A stretch of 64,000 bases of DNA. It comes from Zizania palustris. Taxonomy: Eukaryota; Streptophyta; Magnoliopsida; Poales; Poaceae. Numbering within the stretch: the stretch's first letter is position 1; every line of letters begins with the position of its first letter. Positions 12,701 to 24,622 of this stretch are shown here, in pieces. Both the position numbers and the translations under genes were made by a program. The notes beneath the pieces were generated by a model. It did not search any database. It saw only the letters and a program-made list of their open reading frames with translations, and had not been told where the DNA came from. The stretch spans positions 87,042,162 through 87,106,161 of the forward strand of contig JAAALK010000079.1 in NCBI GenBank assembly GCA_019279435.1. Reading direction: 5' to 3'.

Positions 12701-14246
12701 GTACTGCAATGCCATCATGATTCAAGACCAAGCTCCTTTACTCTACAAGGAGATGGAAAGGCTAAACCTAGGGATCACCACTCGAGCGTACCTCGCTGCC
12801 TTGTAGTCCCGGCCTGTCTTAATAGACCAGATCCAGAGAAAAGCAGAAGGAAGATCCGACATCCTGGAGATCCAGCAGAACATGAGGAAGGGTAAAGCCC
12901 CCGGATTTTCCGAGGACGAGCATGGTACCATCTGGTTCGGAAACTGGATCTGCGTACCCGACAAACCTGAGTTGAAGGCCCTCATCCTTCAAGAAGCACA
13001 CGATACTCTATACTCCATCCATCCCGGGAGTACAAAGATGTACCAAGACCTAAAGGAAAAATATTGGTGGGTCAGCATGAAGAGAGAAATAGCTGAGTAT
13101 GTGGCCAAGTGCGACACATGCCGGCGAGTCAAGGCAGAGCATCAGAGACCTGCCGGACTACTTCAACCTCTCAAGGTCCCTGAATGGAAGTGGGAAGAGA
13201 TAGGAATGGACTTCATCACGGGACTGCCCAGGACCCAAGCTGGTCATGATTCTATCTGGGTGATCGTCGACCGACTCACCAAGGTAGCTCACTTCGTCCT
13301 GGTCAAGACAACGTACACCGTCGCCAAGTTGGCTGAGTTGTATATGACCCGGATCGTGTGCCTTCACGGAGTTCCTAAGAAGATTGTATCTGACCGTGGG
13401 AGTCAGTTTACCTCCAAGTTTTGGAAGAACCTTCAAGAGGAACTCGGCACCCGGCTGAACTTTAGCACCGCCTATCATCCACAGACCGACGGTCAGACCG
13501 AAAGGGTCAACCAGATATTGGAAGATATGCTTAGAGCTTGTGCTCTAGACTTTGGCGGAATGTGGGACAAGAACTTACCATATGCAGAGTTCTCCTACAA
13601 CAACAGCTATCAAGCCAGCCTGCAAATGTCCCCGTTCGAAGCACTCTATGGACGTAAGTGCAGAACGCCGTTGCTCTGGGATCAAACCGGAGAGTCGCAA
13701 CTGTTTGGGACTGATTTATTAAGAGAAGCTGAAGAGAAGGTTAAGATCATAAGAGACAGATTGAAGGCAGCCCAATCCAGGCAAAAGAGCTATGCCGACA
13801 ACCGTCGAAGAGACCTAGCCTTTGAGGAGGGCGATTATGTCTATCTCAGAGTCACTCCCCTCCGTGGCACTCAAAGGTTCAACATGAAAGGCAAACTAGC
13901 ACCCCGCTACGTCGGACCTTTCCAGATCCTCCGACGACAGGGAGAAGTGGCATATCAACTCGAACTGCCTCCATCCTTGGCAGGAGTTCATGATGTGTTC
14001 CATGTCTCTCAGCTGAAGAAGTGCCTCCGTGTACCCACCGAGCAAGCCGACCTTCAACAGCTTAATGTCCAAGAAGACTTGACCTACATAGAGAAACCCG
14101 TCAAAATTCTGGAAAACAAGGAAAGAATAACCAGAAGTCGCGTTGTTCGCTTCTGCAAAGTCCAATGGGACAACCATCCCGCCGAGGAAGCCACTTGGGA
14201 AAAGGAAGACGAACTAAAAGCCCAATACCCCGAGTTATTCGAGTAG
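9778..14246 (+). pseudogene. gag-pol of chromovirus A (broken)
   Basis: Gag begins at ATG 9778 (MADHQN). Visible domains in order: retrotransposon gag; zinc knuckle CFNCRKEGHYAHQC (near 10805); aspartic protease LFDSGATHTF (near 10990); reverse transcriptase with FIDD (near 11920); RNase H (YCDAS near 12360, TDHKSL near 12550); integrase with HHCC and DDE core (about 12980-13510); C-terminal chromodomain (KVQWDNHPAEEATW, about 14158-14200). Damage: TAG at 10198-10200 where B has His; one extra base near 10502; one extra base near 12569 in RNase H; TAG at 12804-12806. The reading frame therefore changes twice. The 3' end is PELFE-stop. Element B has the same frame without breaks. Confidence 0.93.
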
Positions 14247-14275
14247 CGTTCCAATCTCGAGGACGAGATTCTTGT

Positions 14276-14289
14276 AAGGGGGATAGGTT
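14276..14289 (+). other. Polypurine tract of chromovirus A
   Basis: AAGGGGGATAGG lies immediately before the 3' LTR start TGTAACACC at 14290. Element B has the same tract in reverse orientation at about 57170-57182. Confidence 0.8.
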
Positions 14290-17200
14290 TGTAACACCCC
14301 AAATTTTCCAAACAATAAAAATATTATTAAATTCAATTTCTTGGAATTATTATTTCTGAAAATACTTTTAATACTCTTTTATACCCTTTTGAACTACAAC
14401 ATAGGGTAGATGGCCAAACTAGGAGGTGAAAATTTTTGTATATGATCCTAAAGCCAAGAAATATTTTTGAGAATTTTTATGAATTTTTGTCCACTTTGGA
14501 AATGCCCCAAATGATTTAATCTATTTTCTGCAATTGTTTTTAATCAGAAAATAATTTCAAACAGTAATGGGCTCCCTCCCCTCCCTTCTCTCCCTCCCGG
14601 CCGGCCCAGCCCATTACCCCGCGCGCCTTAGACTGACATCCGGACCCCACCTGTCGGCGCCGATTTCATTCCCTCGCGCGCGCGCACCCGACATCGCAGC
14701 CCCACCCGTCAGCCTTCCCGTTCGCTCGCTCGCGCCCGCTGGCCAGTGGCCCCCGCCTGTCAGACCCGTCGTCTACCTCCCGCCTCCGCCCCCAAATCCC
14801 GCCGGCCGACGACCCCCGCCTCGGATCCGCCTCGCTGGCCCCTCCCGTATTAAATTGGCGCCATTAAACAGCCCCCCGCGCCCGGCCGACCGTTTCCCCG
14901 CTTAAATCCTCGCGATTACGCCCCAGGGATCACGCTGCGCGTGCATGGTCGAGCCATCGCCGGCGAGTAAAACCCCCCCTGGTTTTCCTTGCATGCGACC
15001 CTCACCGACGCCACTATTTATACCTCTGGCCTCCACCGCGTTCGACCCCCACGCTCAATCGCCACGAGAACGAACAGAGCACCCACGATTCGCCTTTTTG
15101 CGCACTCCCTCTATTTCTCCTCTGGCCACCTCTCGCCGTCGCCTCGGACCACCTCCGCCCGTGCCTCCGCCACCAACGTGACCGCAAGAACGACCCCGAC
15201 CTCGGCCACCCCTCCGCCGATGTCGAACCCCGCCGGAACACCATCGCCGACGAGGAGCCCGAACCACTCCGCCGTCTACCCTCGTCGCCGGCCACGCCCC
15301 GTCGTCCCCGGACCACCGCCAAGGTACCATCGTGACCGCCGTAGCGTCCCCCTTCCATTTCTAGGCTTAGCTAGGACCGCCGTCGCTCGCCGTGGCCGCT
15401 GGCCCGCTCGCCGTCGCCGGAGAAGACGACCGGCACGGGTCGAGTACCCGTGCCGTGTCGGATCTGATCCCGACCGTGCGATCGCGATCGGACGACGCGC
15501 GTGAGCCCACGTACGCGATCTAATCCGCACCGTCGGATCTGGTCAAAGCGTTACGTTTTGATCTCACGCGTTCGTTTTCATTTAAAACTGGCGTGCGATC
15601 TCGTGCGTCCACGTGGTACCCCTTCGCACGTCTTAATCCTGGCCGTCCATTATAACTTTAGCGCCCCGCCTCGCCCTCGCGCGTCGGATCTGGATCCGAC
15701 GGTCCAGATCGACCCGGCGCACGCGCACAGTGCGCGGGTTCACCGTGGGCCTGGCTCACCGTGGACCCGAGGGATTTAAAATTTGAAAATAAATTCCAAA
15801 AAGGTTTAAAACTTGTAAAATTCATATCTAATGCATTTGAACTCTAAAAATTACCATTCCAATTTCAGAAAATTCATAAAATTATTCTCTACATGTTTAG
15901 GCAATAAAAACAGTAGGTTTACTTTGACATTTTCATGTTTATTCAAATAAATATTTAAATGCCTTTAGGATTAAAATATGAATTCAAATATTTGAACTTC
16001 AGAAGAATTCATATTTATTCCTTTCTATTCATATACTGCAAAACACTAAATTACCATGAACTTTTCATTTCAAAACTTATTAGGGAACTTAATATGAGAC
16101 TAGTCACATTTGTTTTCTAAAAGAGAACAACCCTTCATTTTAATCCCTTTTAAATTATTTATGAAATAACTTTCAGAACCTTAACAATGGAAATTATTTT
16201 TAATCAAACCAACAGTAACTTAGGTGCTATTAATGTAATGTTATATTGTTTGATTGAATGTGCTCTTTTTATTTTGCTTTATTATATTAAAAAGACTACG
16301 ACGTCGCCGAGGAGCCGGAGTATCTCCCGGAGGTTCCTCCCTCCCCATTCGCTGAACAAGGCAAGTCACCAAACAATTCTTTTGAACATATTGAACCCAT
16401 GTTTGAATTGACTATCGCTAAAACACATAGGTTATATATGCATTAGTCAAACGAACCCTTACATTATATTTATTTAGGATCCCCCGACCTTGATGTGCAA
16501 CCCAAGCCATGCTATCTCGCCTAACCTCCTTGTCACCATATGATCAATGATATTAGCTAGTGTCCAATGTATTGACACGGCCGCTATAGGATAAAAATGA
16601 GTCGTAGCAAAATGGTTCTATTATATGATCCCCGTTACTTCTTATCCTTGGAAATTCTGTTGGTGATGAGTCATGGTTGTGAGTGTATGCATGGTGGGTT
16701 CCGGGTGCAAGCTAGGGCATTGGTCGGTAGCACCCGGGGCACTATAAGGACCGGTCTGAGGGATCCGTTGCAATACACTTACGTACTAACCACAAGTCTA
16801 GTGGGTAAGTCCTAACTAAGGTATGGGTTGTTCCAAACCGAGGCCACCATTTGGAGATGGGTTGAGTTGCACCTGCGGGTGACTTGTACCAATGTGGCGC
16901 AAAAGGGGGTGCGACGTTAGCCGGGATGCGGCCCGGCGCGCCGGCAAAACCTAGAGCGGGTGGTTATCGCTTGGAACATCTCATATTGAGGTTTTGGCAC
17001 GAGTTCCCGTGAAATGGGTCATCTCGTTGGGATGAGTGCGTGCTTTGTGGGTATAGTAGTACATCTCTGATCAGAGTCTTAAATCTTTTCGAAAAGCCGA
17101 GCCCGCGGTCAAGGGCGGGTTGCGTGACATCCCCCAGTTAGTTTATTTTGAATATGCATGTGCATGATGGATTGACATGTAAGGACCGTTGAGCGAGGTG

Positions 17201-17664
17201 GGGCTGACTGTACCCCTCGAGTTAGTTGATGTTGATGATGCTCATGTTTACTTTCCGCATGATTAAAATATGATTACATTAAATGCAATAATTGTAACTG
17301 CATTATTCTGCAAATGTTAGCCATTATCCTTCCTTGTTTATTACCCGGCATTATTATTTGCATTTGCGGTGGCTTGTTGAGTACTTTTTGTACTCATACC
17401 CGTTGGACCCCACAGAGGATGCTTACTTTGAAGACGGTCTGGAGTAGCGACCCAGTCGAGAAGAAAGATCCTGAAGAAGATGTTCGTCATGCCGTTTTCT
17501 AATTATTTCACTTTGCCATTTTTATTAAAACCATGATGTAAAAAGTATGGTCTGCGTACCATGAACAATGTCGTATGTACGATTGTCGCATGATGAACCT
17601 CTTGTATTATTGTTTTTCTTATGAAATTCAATAATGTCTCGATTTGTTAAATCGGGGCGCTACA
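14290..17664 (+). repeat. 3' LTR of chromovirus A (3375 bp)
   Basis: Same ends and layout as the 5' LTR with small differences, mostly in the GC-rich block. Followed by the GAGAC target duplicate at 17665-17669. Confidence 0.93.
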
Positions 17665-18145
17665 GAGACCGACAAGAGGTTGCCTCGCCCAAGTACAAAC
17701 ACTGGCGATATACAGGAGCAGTCGATTCAGAGTGATCCCCAGGGAAATCCATCAAGGAAAAAGGGGAATCATCGGTCACTTCGGTGAAGTAAACGTTAAG
17801 CCAAAGTTGTAGAAACCACCAAGGTCCGCCAAAGTGGCCGACAGGCTTACTAGCTGATAATCTGGTCAATACCTAATAGAGAAGATGATAAGTGGCACCA
17901 AGAAGGTATCGGTCGAGAGGGATTTTATTTTCGGCGGCAAGCTGTTCGGCTAGGAATTAGAGGTGGGTGGTTGGACTTGGAGTGGATCCACAAAACACAA
18001 ACCGCTCCAGCCAGTGATTAAGAAAGGCAACATGTTCTTCGGTGTTAACAGGACCAGTTTGTTTGTTGTGCTTCATAATATACTTGCCCCAGCCACTGAT
18101 GGATTTTACACCAAGACGATGGGTCGCCTTGGAGCGGAAAACATA

Positions 18146-19020
18146 TATGTGTCAAGTGTCACAAGCACTCCGTGAAGTTTTCGCTGAGTGTTGCACTCGG
18201 CAAACAACACTCGGCGATGCCACCCTCGGTGAACAGGGGTTCGCCGAGTGTTTTTTTGTCAGGTACTCAACGAAGGGTTCCCCAAGTTCCACACACAATA
18301 CTCGGCAAACAAAAATAACTTCATGGTACGCAAACGAACATGACGACAGGTTAGCCGAGTGTCAAAATTAGACACTCGACAAACAAAAAACTAAAAAAAC
18401 ATAATGTCGGCACGGTGCCATTTCGTCAAACACTTGGTGGGTGTGGTGAGGCTACGACATAGCGAGGCGAGCCGAGGCGGTGGGGTGGCATCGGTGGTAG
18501 GACATGGCGAAGAGAGTGGCAAGGTGGGTGGTGGAGACAACGGTAGATATGGGGCGACGCTAGGAGACGCGATGGAGTTGGGCGTTAGGGTGGAGCCGGA
18601 CGTCAGGGCGGCATTGGGCGATGAAGGCGCAACGGGGCGGTGACTGGTGGCTGGGTGGCATCAGTAGTAGGACGTGATGATGGGGGTGGCGAGGCCGGTG
18701 AAGGATACGGGGTGACGCCAAGAGACATGTCGGAGCTGGGCGATGCCGGGAGACATGCCGGAGCTAGGTGACAGCGCGGCACCGGTGGCACGAGGCGGCA
18801 TCGGTGGTACAGGGAGTTGGGAATGAAATTTTCGTGTGAGGAGGATTGCTTTTATTGGGGCGCGGGTGAAATTTTCATTGGGAGTCGCAACGCACGAAGT
18901 GTTTCAATTTTGGAGTGCGGGAACTAAAATTTTGGGTACGTGCTAAAGGTTTGCCGAGGGTTCAAAATGGCACTAGGCAAACATTTTGGTTTTGCCGGGT
19001 GTGTAAAATCGGACACTCGC
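18146..19020. mobile_element. CACTA-type subterminal repeat region
   Basis: Repeated words ACTCGGCAAAC, GCCGAGTGT and TTTGCCGAGGG in both orientations are typical of grass CACTA elements. A clean CACTACAAGAAA terminus was not found here, so the end is degenerate or lost. The middle is GC-rich with GGCGATG/GGTGGCA-type repeats and no convincing gene. Confidence 0.6.
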
Positions 19021-19860
19021 AAGGTTGTTTTTATTTTTGCTAAAATTCTTTTTTATTTTTTTTCTTGATAGTTTTTTTAAATCAATTTTAGTGGGTAAGG
19101 CCTAAAATATACTTTAAAACACGATTACAATTTTTTGGATAATTTGGCACAGTATTTCATATACTTGCGGTTCAATTTTGACATGTTCCAATTAAAATCT
19201 TACAAACCAATTTAATTAACTAAAAATAGCAAATTGACCTAGAAAATTGCTAAATTTTGCATCGTGTAAGATACGCTAAGTTTTAAATGTATAAACAATT
19301 TTGAGTTCAAAAAAAGATTTAATTGATGATTTGCTTTCAAACTATACCCTCTTCGGATAATGTCCTATTTCTAAACACTATATGGGATAACAATCTTGAA
19401 CCATTTTTAATATCACAGTATCGATGTATCATATCATAACATCATAATAAGTCTCATATTTTTTTAGACTTCATTTGATTTTTTTAGAATTAAAAAACTA
19501 TTAAGCTCCATGTTACCAATAGAGTGTCGTAACTTAGATTTTTTAAAATTTATTTTAATTTAGTGTATAAGAACTCCAAATATACTAATAAATGTGAATA
19601 TGATTTTTTTTTCAATTTTTGATTCATTGTTTTACGCACTTGTACTTCAAAATTCATCTATTTCAATTTAAATGCTAGAAACATACTTACTAAATTAAAA
19701 ATAGCAAACTTAACTAAAAATGTGAAATTTTTACATATATATTGTATTTTAAGTGTATAAAAATTTTAAGCTAAAACTAAATTATAAATATCACATAGAC
19801 TCGAAATAAGGTTTCACGCAAAACAAATACTATTTTGGGTCTGCCGAGCTCGGCAAATCC
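19021..19860. repeat. AT-rich repeat units, set 1 (CACTA interior type)
   Basis: At least two degenerate units share a block of the form ACTTGNAGTTCAAAATT, then a TTTTAATTTAAAT-like stretch, then TCTAGAAACA and AAAAATAGCAAA. The same units recur at 23215-24300, on the other side of lipid-transfer copy 2. Confidence 0.6.
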
Positions 19861-20929
19861 GGAAAAAAAATAACTTTATTGATGATCGCCAATTCATTCA
19901 CCACTAAATATCTTTTACTACCGCGTGAGGTCACTAAAGATCAAGATTGTTATTAAATCGTCTTCATGTCCGGATGCAGTACAGAAACAACTGGACGGAT
20001 GTTTCAATAGTTACAGAAGTTTCAACTGTTTCACTAAAATTTTAGTAAAACATTTTAAATAAAAAATATGAAACATTTATCTTTCAATTGTTAAAGCATT
20101 CATCTTTGGCTAGTCAAACGTCTTAAACAGACAAAACATTTGAAATAAAAAGAGTTAAAAATATTTAAAATAAAACGACAAAACATTTAAAATAAAATGG
20201 TAAAACATTTTTTTCACCTACAAAATATTGATTCCCAACTAATCTAACAAGTGAAACATTCGTTCCTCAACAGGTAAAATATTTATCTCCAACAACTGCT
20301 GAAACATTCATTTTTATGGATGAAATCTTCAATTAGTGAAAACTTCAAAATAAAAAGAGTGAGAAACGTTTAAAATAAAGAGTGAAATATTTGAAATAAA
20401 AAAGTAAGACATTTTACTATCACGTTTATAAAATTGAGTTCTAGCTATAATAACACGTGAAATATATTATTGCTGCCACTGCTTGTACTGTTATATTATC
20501 TTTCGGGTCTGGTTCTGCTGTTTTAGTAGTATATTATTATTATGATCAACTGTGGAGAATAACTTCATTTGCAGTCAATATTGGAAACATTTTTTTCAAC
20601 TGATGAAGTATTTGTCTTTGAAATATTTATTTTCAAACATCGTTGTTAGTTGTGTACTACTGGACTCTGTGTCCTGGGCTTCACGCTCAATGGGCGGAAC
20701 TTCCGATGGACTGCGTGTGACTGTCATCTGGCCCACTAACCAAACCGTGTGAGACTGCCAGCCCATTAAATCCCACCCCGCCACGTTGCTACATCCACGC
20801 GTTCGATGGAAAGAGTTACTCCGGACGCTTAGAAGTAAGCAATATCGTATTTAACATTAATGTTTTTGTGGTAATGATATGACTAACTCAAATACATTTT
20901 ATTGAATGGATCCAGAACTTTGACGTAAA
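19861..20929. repeat. AT-rich DNA with degenerate AAACATTT repeats
   Basis: Between about 20030 and 20430 the words AAAACATTTGAAATAAAA, AAACATTTAAAATAAAA and GAAACATTCNTT recur many times at irregular spacing. No protein-coding frame and no terminal inverted repeats were seen. It may be internal DNA of the surrounding CACTA-like element. Confidence 0.4.
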
Positions 20930-21139
20930 TTTTAGAATCTGAAACTATACCAAATAATATGCTGTGAATATTACAACAATCAAGACTAAAATGCATCAAG
21001 AAACTCATTGCACACCGCACAAAGTTCCAACGAAATTACAATAAATAAGAAAGAAATACAAAATATTCCGTCACAGCTGATACGTGGAGAAAGGCCCCGG
21101 ACAAACAAATCAGGGTGCTTAATCATATCCATGGAGAAA

Positions 21140-21810
21140 TCAAGCACTGATCAGTGCAAATGCAGCTGAGACGACAACGATCACAATGGACGCCGCTGTG
21201 CTGGCGCTTGCGCCGGACGAGTTCTGGCCGGTGACCACCGTCGTCGGAGTTGCCTTCGATCCGGTTCCTGCAGGAGTAACATTTGGCACCGCCGGAGTCG
21301 TCGTGGTCGGCGTCGCGGGCGCCGCCGTCGGAGAAGGCACTGGGACGCCGACAGCTGCAAGACGACGTCATCGTCGGTTAGTGATGATCCCATCGGAGAT
21401 TCGTCGCAGGAATTGAAGAAGAATAGCGTGTAAAAGTTTAAGTGTAACTAGCTAGCCGGCGACTTACTGTTGCACTGGCTTGCCGGCGGGGTCTTGACGT
21501 TGCAGGCGGCGGGGAGCTCGAGCGCGCGGGTGCTGTTGATGGCGACGCCGAGCGAGGAGGCACCGCCGCCGAGCACCTTGCAGAGGCACTCCGGCTTGGA
21601 CGTCACGACGCTGGACAGCGCCGTGCAGCACGACGACTTCGGCGTCGACGAGTTGCCCGACATGTAGCCCAGACACGGCGCCAGGCTGATTATCTCCGTC
21701 ATGCAGTTGCTGCCGCCCTGCGCCGCGCCGGGGCGAGCCGCGAGCAGCGCCGCCGCGGCGACCATCACGACGCCCAGTACTGCAACGCTACTAGCTCTCG
21801 CCACAGCCAT
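21140..21810 (-). CDS. GPI-anchored lipid-transfer-like protein (LTPG type), copy 2
   Basis: Coding exons on the minus strand are 21810-21468 and 21354-21140, giving 185 aa; intron 21467-21355 begins GTAAGT and ends TTGCAG in the same phase as copy 1. Signal peptide, eight-cysteine motif and hydrophobic GPI-type tail are all kept. Differences from copy 1 are few: one residue fewer in the NSST(A)PKS loop, S for T near residue 8, A for T near residue 19, N for S near residue 35, K for N near residue 79, and tail changes. The frame is intact and the upstream TATA region is conserved, so both copies may be expressed. Exon 2 would carry only the linker and anchor. Confidence 0.9.
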
Positions 21811-21951
21811 TGCAATCCTACAAGCTCTGCTCCTGTGTTAATCCTACCTGAGTGTGATGTAAGTACCTAGTGTGTTGATGTGCGTGTGATGAGCTATAAC
21901 TAATTAAGCTGAGCTTGATTTGGTGTGTGGACTTGTGTTTGTGATGTGTGT

Positions 21952-21961
21952 ATTTATATAG
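21952..21961 (-). promoter_or_regulatory. TATA box of lipid-transfer gene copy 2
   Basis: The minus-strand reading TATATAAATA lies about 142 bp upstream of the ATG, at the position equivalent to the copy 1 TATA box. Confidence 0.5.
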
Positions 21962-22225
21962 TGTGGTGATGGAATCTTAGGCTTGTCATTGGTGACCAAC
22001 TCTTCCTACTAATTAACAGCTCTGATTAGACAGATGATAAGTTCACAAGGCTGTCTCAAAAAAAATGTTGAGACCCTCTGTGTCAAACACTGAACAGTAG
22101 CGGTGGCCTCTGTCATGACAATAAAAAATGAAGCATCAAATAGAGTAGATGATTTGTATAATTAAATAACCCAACCTGAACTATAAACCTAGAGCAAATC
22201 AAAGTCGATTTAGAAGTATATGTAT

Positions 22226-23040
22226 AGTGTTTTGTCTATCTTTTAAGGGTTTGATGATTTATGAGCCTATGGATTTGAATGCTCATAAAATTCAGGGACT
22301 GATGAAAACATAATTTGTGTTCATAGCAAGATAAGAATAGATTATTTCTCCTAAGATGTTCAATAATGGAAGGATTGGTAGGTTTGTTGATTGTTTGGTA
22401 GATGACCATGACAAGCAGCTTGAGTAACTCGGATGGCAGATTAGCTGCAGATGCTTCGTCCATGCATTGTATGTGTACATCAGATTAGTACACCAATAAC
22501 AATATTATGTGCATACCTTGCTCTGCAATTAAGAGGGGAAACTAGTGGACAGTATCTGTCCTTTCCTACAATTTTATTAGTTAAATGTAAAAATTTTCAG
22601 AGTGAAAGTTGAGATAGATGATGAGGGAGTCTTCACAATTTTTCAGGTCAAATTATAGTTCATTCATTACTGTTTTCAAGTGTTCACTAGTTCATAATCA
22701 AAGTTTCAAAATTTGACATCAGTACATCCCCCATCTATTTCCTCTAAAGCACATTGTATAGTTTATGATCAAATAAAAAAATAGATTTGGATCTGGATTT
22801 TTTTATTTTGGATATGGATTTGAATTCAGTTTTTTTCTGGTATGAAAATGGATATGATATCACTGGTATCCGATGCATATGGATGCGAATTTGAATAATT
22901 TATATTCATATTATTCAAAATAAAAAAATCACATTAAACTTAATTATTTATATATGTCAGATCTGCTTCATGATGCATGGCTCTGATTGAATTGTTCAGT
23001 GTCTTCCTCGTCTGGCTGCCGCACCGCACGCGGCTGCTAT
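22226..23040. other. Intergenic DNA, nothing recognised
   Basis: AT-rich. 22770-22930 contains GGATATGGAT/GATATCCGAT-like words also seen at 24430-24570, possibly the eroded interior of hAT elements, but no terminal repeats could be paired. Confidence 0.4.
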
Positions 23041-23213
23041 CAGGCGAAGGAAGGCGAGGAGGTAAGATAGAAAAGGAAAGAGAGAAGAATGAGAAGGAAA
23101 AGGAGAAGGAAGAGTAAAAAAAAGAGGAAAATAGAAAAGTGAGATAAGAATAGTTGCGAAAAAAGAAGAAAGAGAAAAAGGAAGAAAATGAAAGATAGAA
23201 GAAAAAAAATAAA
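23041..23213 (+). repeat. Long polypurine (GA/GAA) tract
   Basis: About 170 bp in which the plus strand is almost entirely A and G (GAAGGAAAAGGAGAAGGAAG and similar), with few pyrimidine interruptions. It borders the second block of AT-rich repeat units. Confidence 0.8.
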
Positions 23214-23214
23214 G

Positions 23215-24380
23215 TTTTTTTAACTAATGATTTGCTTTCAAAATTAACTCATTCTTTTTTAAAAACTCCTAATTGATCCATATATTTTTTTTTAAAACTC
23301 CTAATTGATCCATATAAAATCTATAGCTTTTTAACATTTTATATGATAATTTTCTTAAAATATTTTTATTTTTTTCATATAAACATATCATCATAATACA
23401 ATGACATATCTCGTTTTTTCCTATTTCATTTGATTTTTTAGAAATAAAAAATCATAAGCTCCACGTTGTTAATCGAGTTTCACAACCTAGATTTTTTAAA
23501 TTTTATTTCTATTTATTTGGTACAGCCTATAAATGGACTCAAAAATATGAATATGGTTTTTCTACTCTACAAATTTTAGTTCATTATTGCATGCACTTGC
23601 AGTTCAAAATTGACATATTTTAATATAAATCTTAGAAACACAGTTAAAAATAGTAAACTAATCCAGAAAAATACTAAATTTTATATATGATAATATATAT
23701 TGCATTTTGATTATAGAAAAAGTTTTAGATTTAAACAAATATTTAATCATAGATTTTTTAAACTCAATCTATTACTTCTTTAAATCTTTATTTATTTTCA
23801 GAGAATCATGGGCTTTCTTAACATTGTACCTCACAACTTTCTCGAAACATTTTTAAAATTTTATCACAACATATATATCATAATACTATAACAGGTCTCT
23901 TGTTTTTAGACTTCATTTTACTTTTTTAGAATTAAAAAATCATTAAGCTATATGTTGCCAATCGAGTATCACAACCTAGATTTTTTCAAAATTACTTTTA
24001 ATTTAGTGGATAAGAACTAAAAAATGGACTAAAAATAAATATGTTTTTATATAAATTTTAATTCATTATTTCAAGCACTTGCAGTTCAAATTTCACCTAT
24101 TTTAATTTAAATTCTAGAAACACACTTAATGAATCAAAAATAGCAAACAGAGCTATAAAAATGCAATATATATATATATATATGGAATAAGATATGTTGT
24201 ATTTTGAGTGTATAAAATTTTCAAGCTCAAACCAAGTTACAAATATCACATGAGTTCCATTGAGTTTGTCAAGTTATCCATAAGCATTGATTTATTTTAC
24301 GGTTTACTTCAAGAAAATCCTTTTAATCATAAGCCAGCTTAACCCTTCCCCATCCCCACTCGGCAACACCCCAACTGCCT
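23215..24380. repeat. AT-rich repeat units, set 2 (CACTA interior type)
   Basis: Two or more units share GCACTTGCAGTTCAAA, TCTAGAAACACA and AAAAATAGCAAA blocks with set 1 (19021-19860), plus a short TATATA run near 24165-24183. Near 24357 CCACTCGGCAACACC is a possible eroded CACTA subterminal word. Confidence 0.55.
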
Positions 24381-24576
24381 AGCTCCATATTAGCATTGTG
24401 ATTGTGAATAAAGAATTATATTACTAATAATATTCGGTAAATATTTACAATGATATTTGGTTTTGTATCCATATATATGAAGTATTTTAATCTTAATCTA
24501 AAACTAAATAAATATGAAAAAGATATGATATCACTAATATTCGTTGATATCCGATTCGTTTTCATCCCCACGTATG

Positions 24577-24617
24577 TTAACCATCACACTACAAGTTAAT
24601 TTGTTTAAGTAACCAGT
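24577..24617 (+). repeat. Short direct repeat, copy 1, at the Copia target
   Basis: A stretch beginning TATGTTAACCATCACACTAC and ending AAGTAACCA recurs, with one substitution, at about 33405-33447 on the other side of the Copia element. It is far longer than a retroelement target duplication, so the target locus probably already held a tandem pair. Confidence 0.7.
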
Positions 24618-24622
24618 ACATC

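Larger units (their letters stand above)
5278..17664 (+). mobile_element. Chromovirus (Ty3/Gypsy, Tekay/Del-like) element A, full length
   Basis: Complete structure of 12,387 bp: LTRs 5278-8654 and 14290-17664, primer-binding site TGGTATCAGAGCC (8658-8670, initiator Met), an extra 5' ORF, gag-pol with a C-terminal chromodomain, and polypurine tract AAGGGGGA (about 14276-14283). The 5-bp target duplication GAGAC is perfect (5273-5277 and 17665-17669). LTRs differ by scattered substitutions and small indels, of order one percent by eye, clustered in the GC-rich third. Coding frames carry nonsense and frameshift changes, so this copy is not autonomous. It interrupts the PMD pseudogene. Confidence 0.95.
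4048..18130 (-). pseudogene. Plant mobile domain (PMD, aminotransferase-like) pseudogene, split by two insertions
   Basis: Minus-strand pieces lie at 18130-17665, 5272-4868 and 4201-4048. The first reads FLNHWLERFVFCG, LAEQLAA, RYLLGATYHLL and GGPWWFLQLWLNVYF. The second reads SFWFTVFYCGLG, then RHASYEFYHP and RQLGF. The third reads FDSWWGEWVLHLFDRPLRSY. These are typical of PMD proteins (Pfam PF10536), common in grass retroelements and DNA transposons. The frame continues across both insertion points when one target-duplication copy is removed, but has in-frame stops (one in YHLL-stop, a TAG after LEKII, a TGA after LLSDV). It was therefore coding before the hAT and chromovirus insertions, or decayed around them. 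Ends are approximate. Confidence 0.75.
20930..22225. repeat. Segmental duplication, copy 2
   Basis: Matches 1660-3240 across the lipid-transfer gene and both flanks (see copy 1). It is flanked on both sides by the AT-rich CACTA-type units, unlike copy 1. Confidence 0.75.

Noticed and set aside
22291..22308. CAGGGACTGATGAAAAC as a left end pairing with CGTTTTCATCCCCA near 24554 (hAT element)
   Set aside because: The left sequence needs a 3-base insertion to match, and no 8-bp target duplication was found.
24586..24597. CACTACAAGTTA as a possible CACTA terminus
   Set aside because: Lies within a short repeat that recurs at about 33420, lacks the following AAA and subterminal words, and is in the wrong orientation for a right end.
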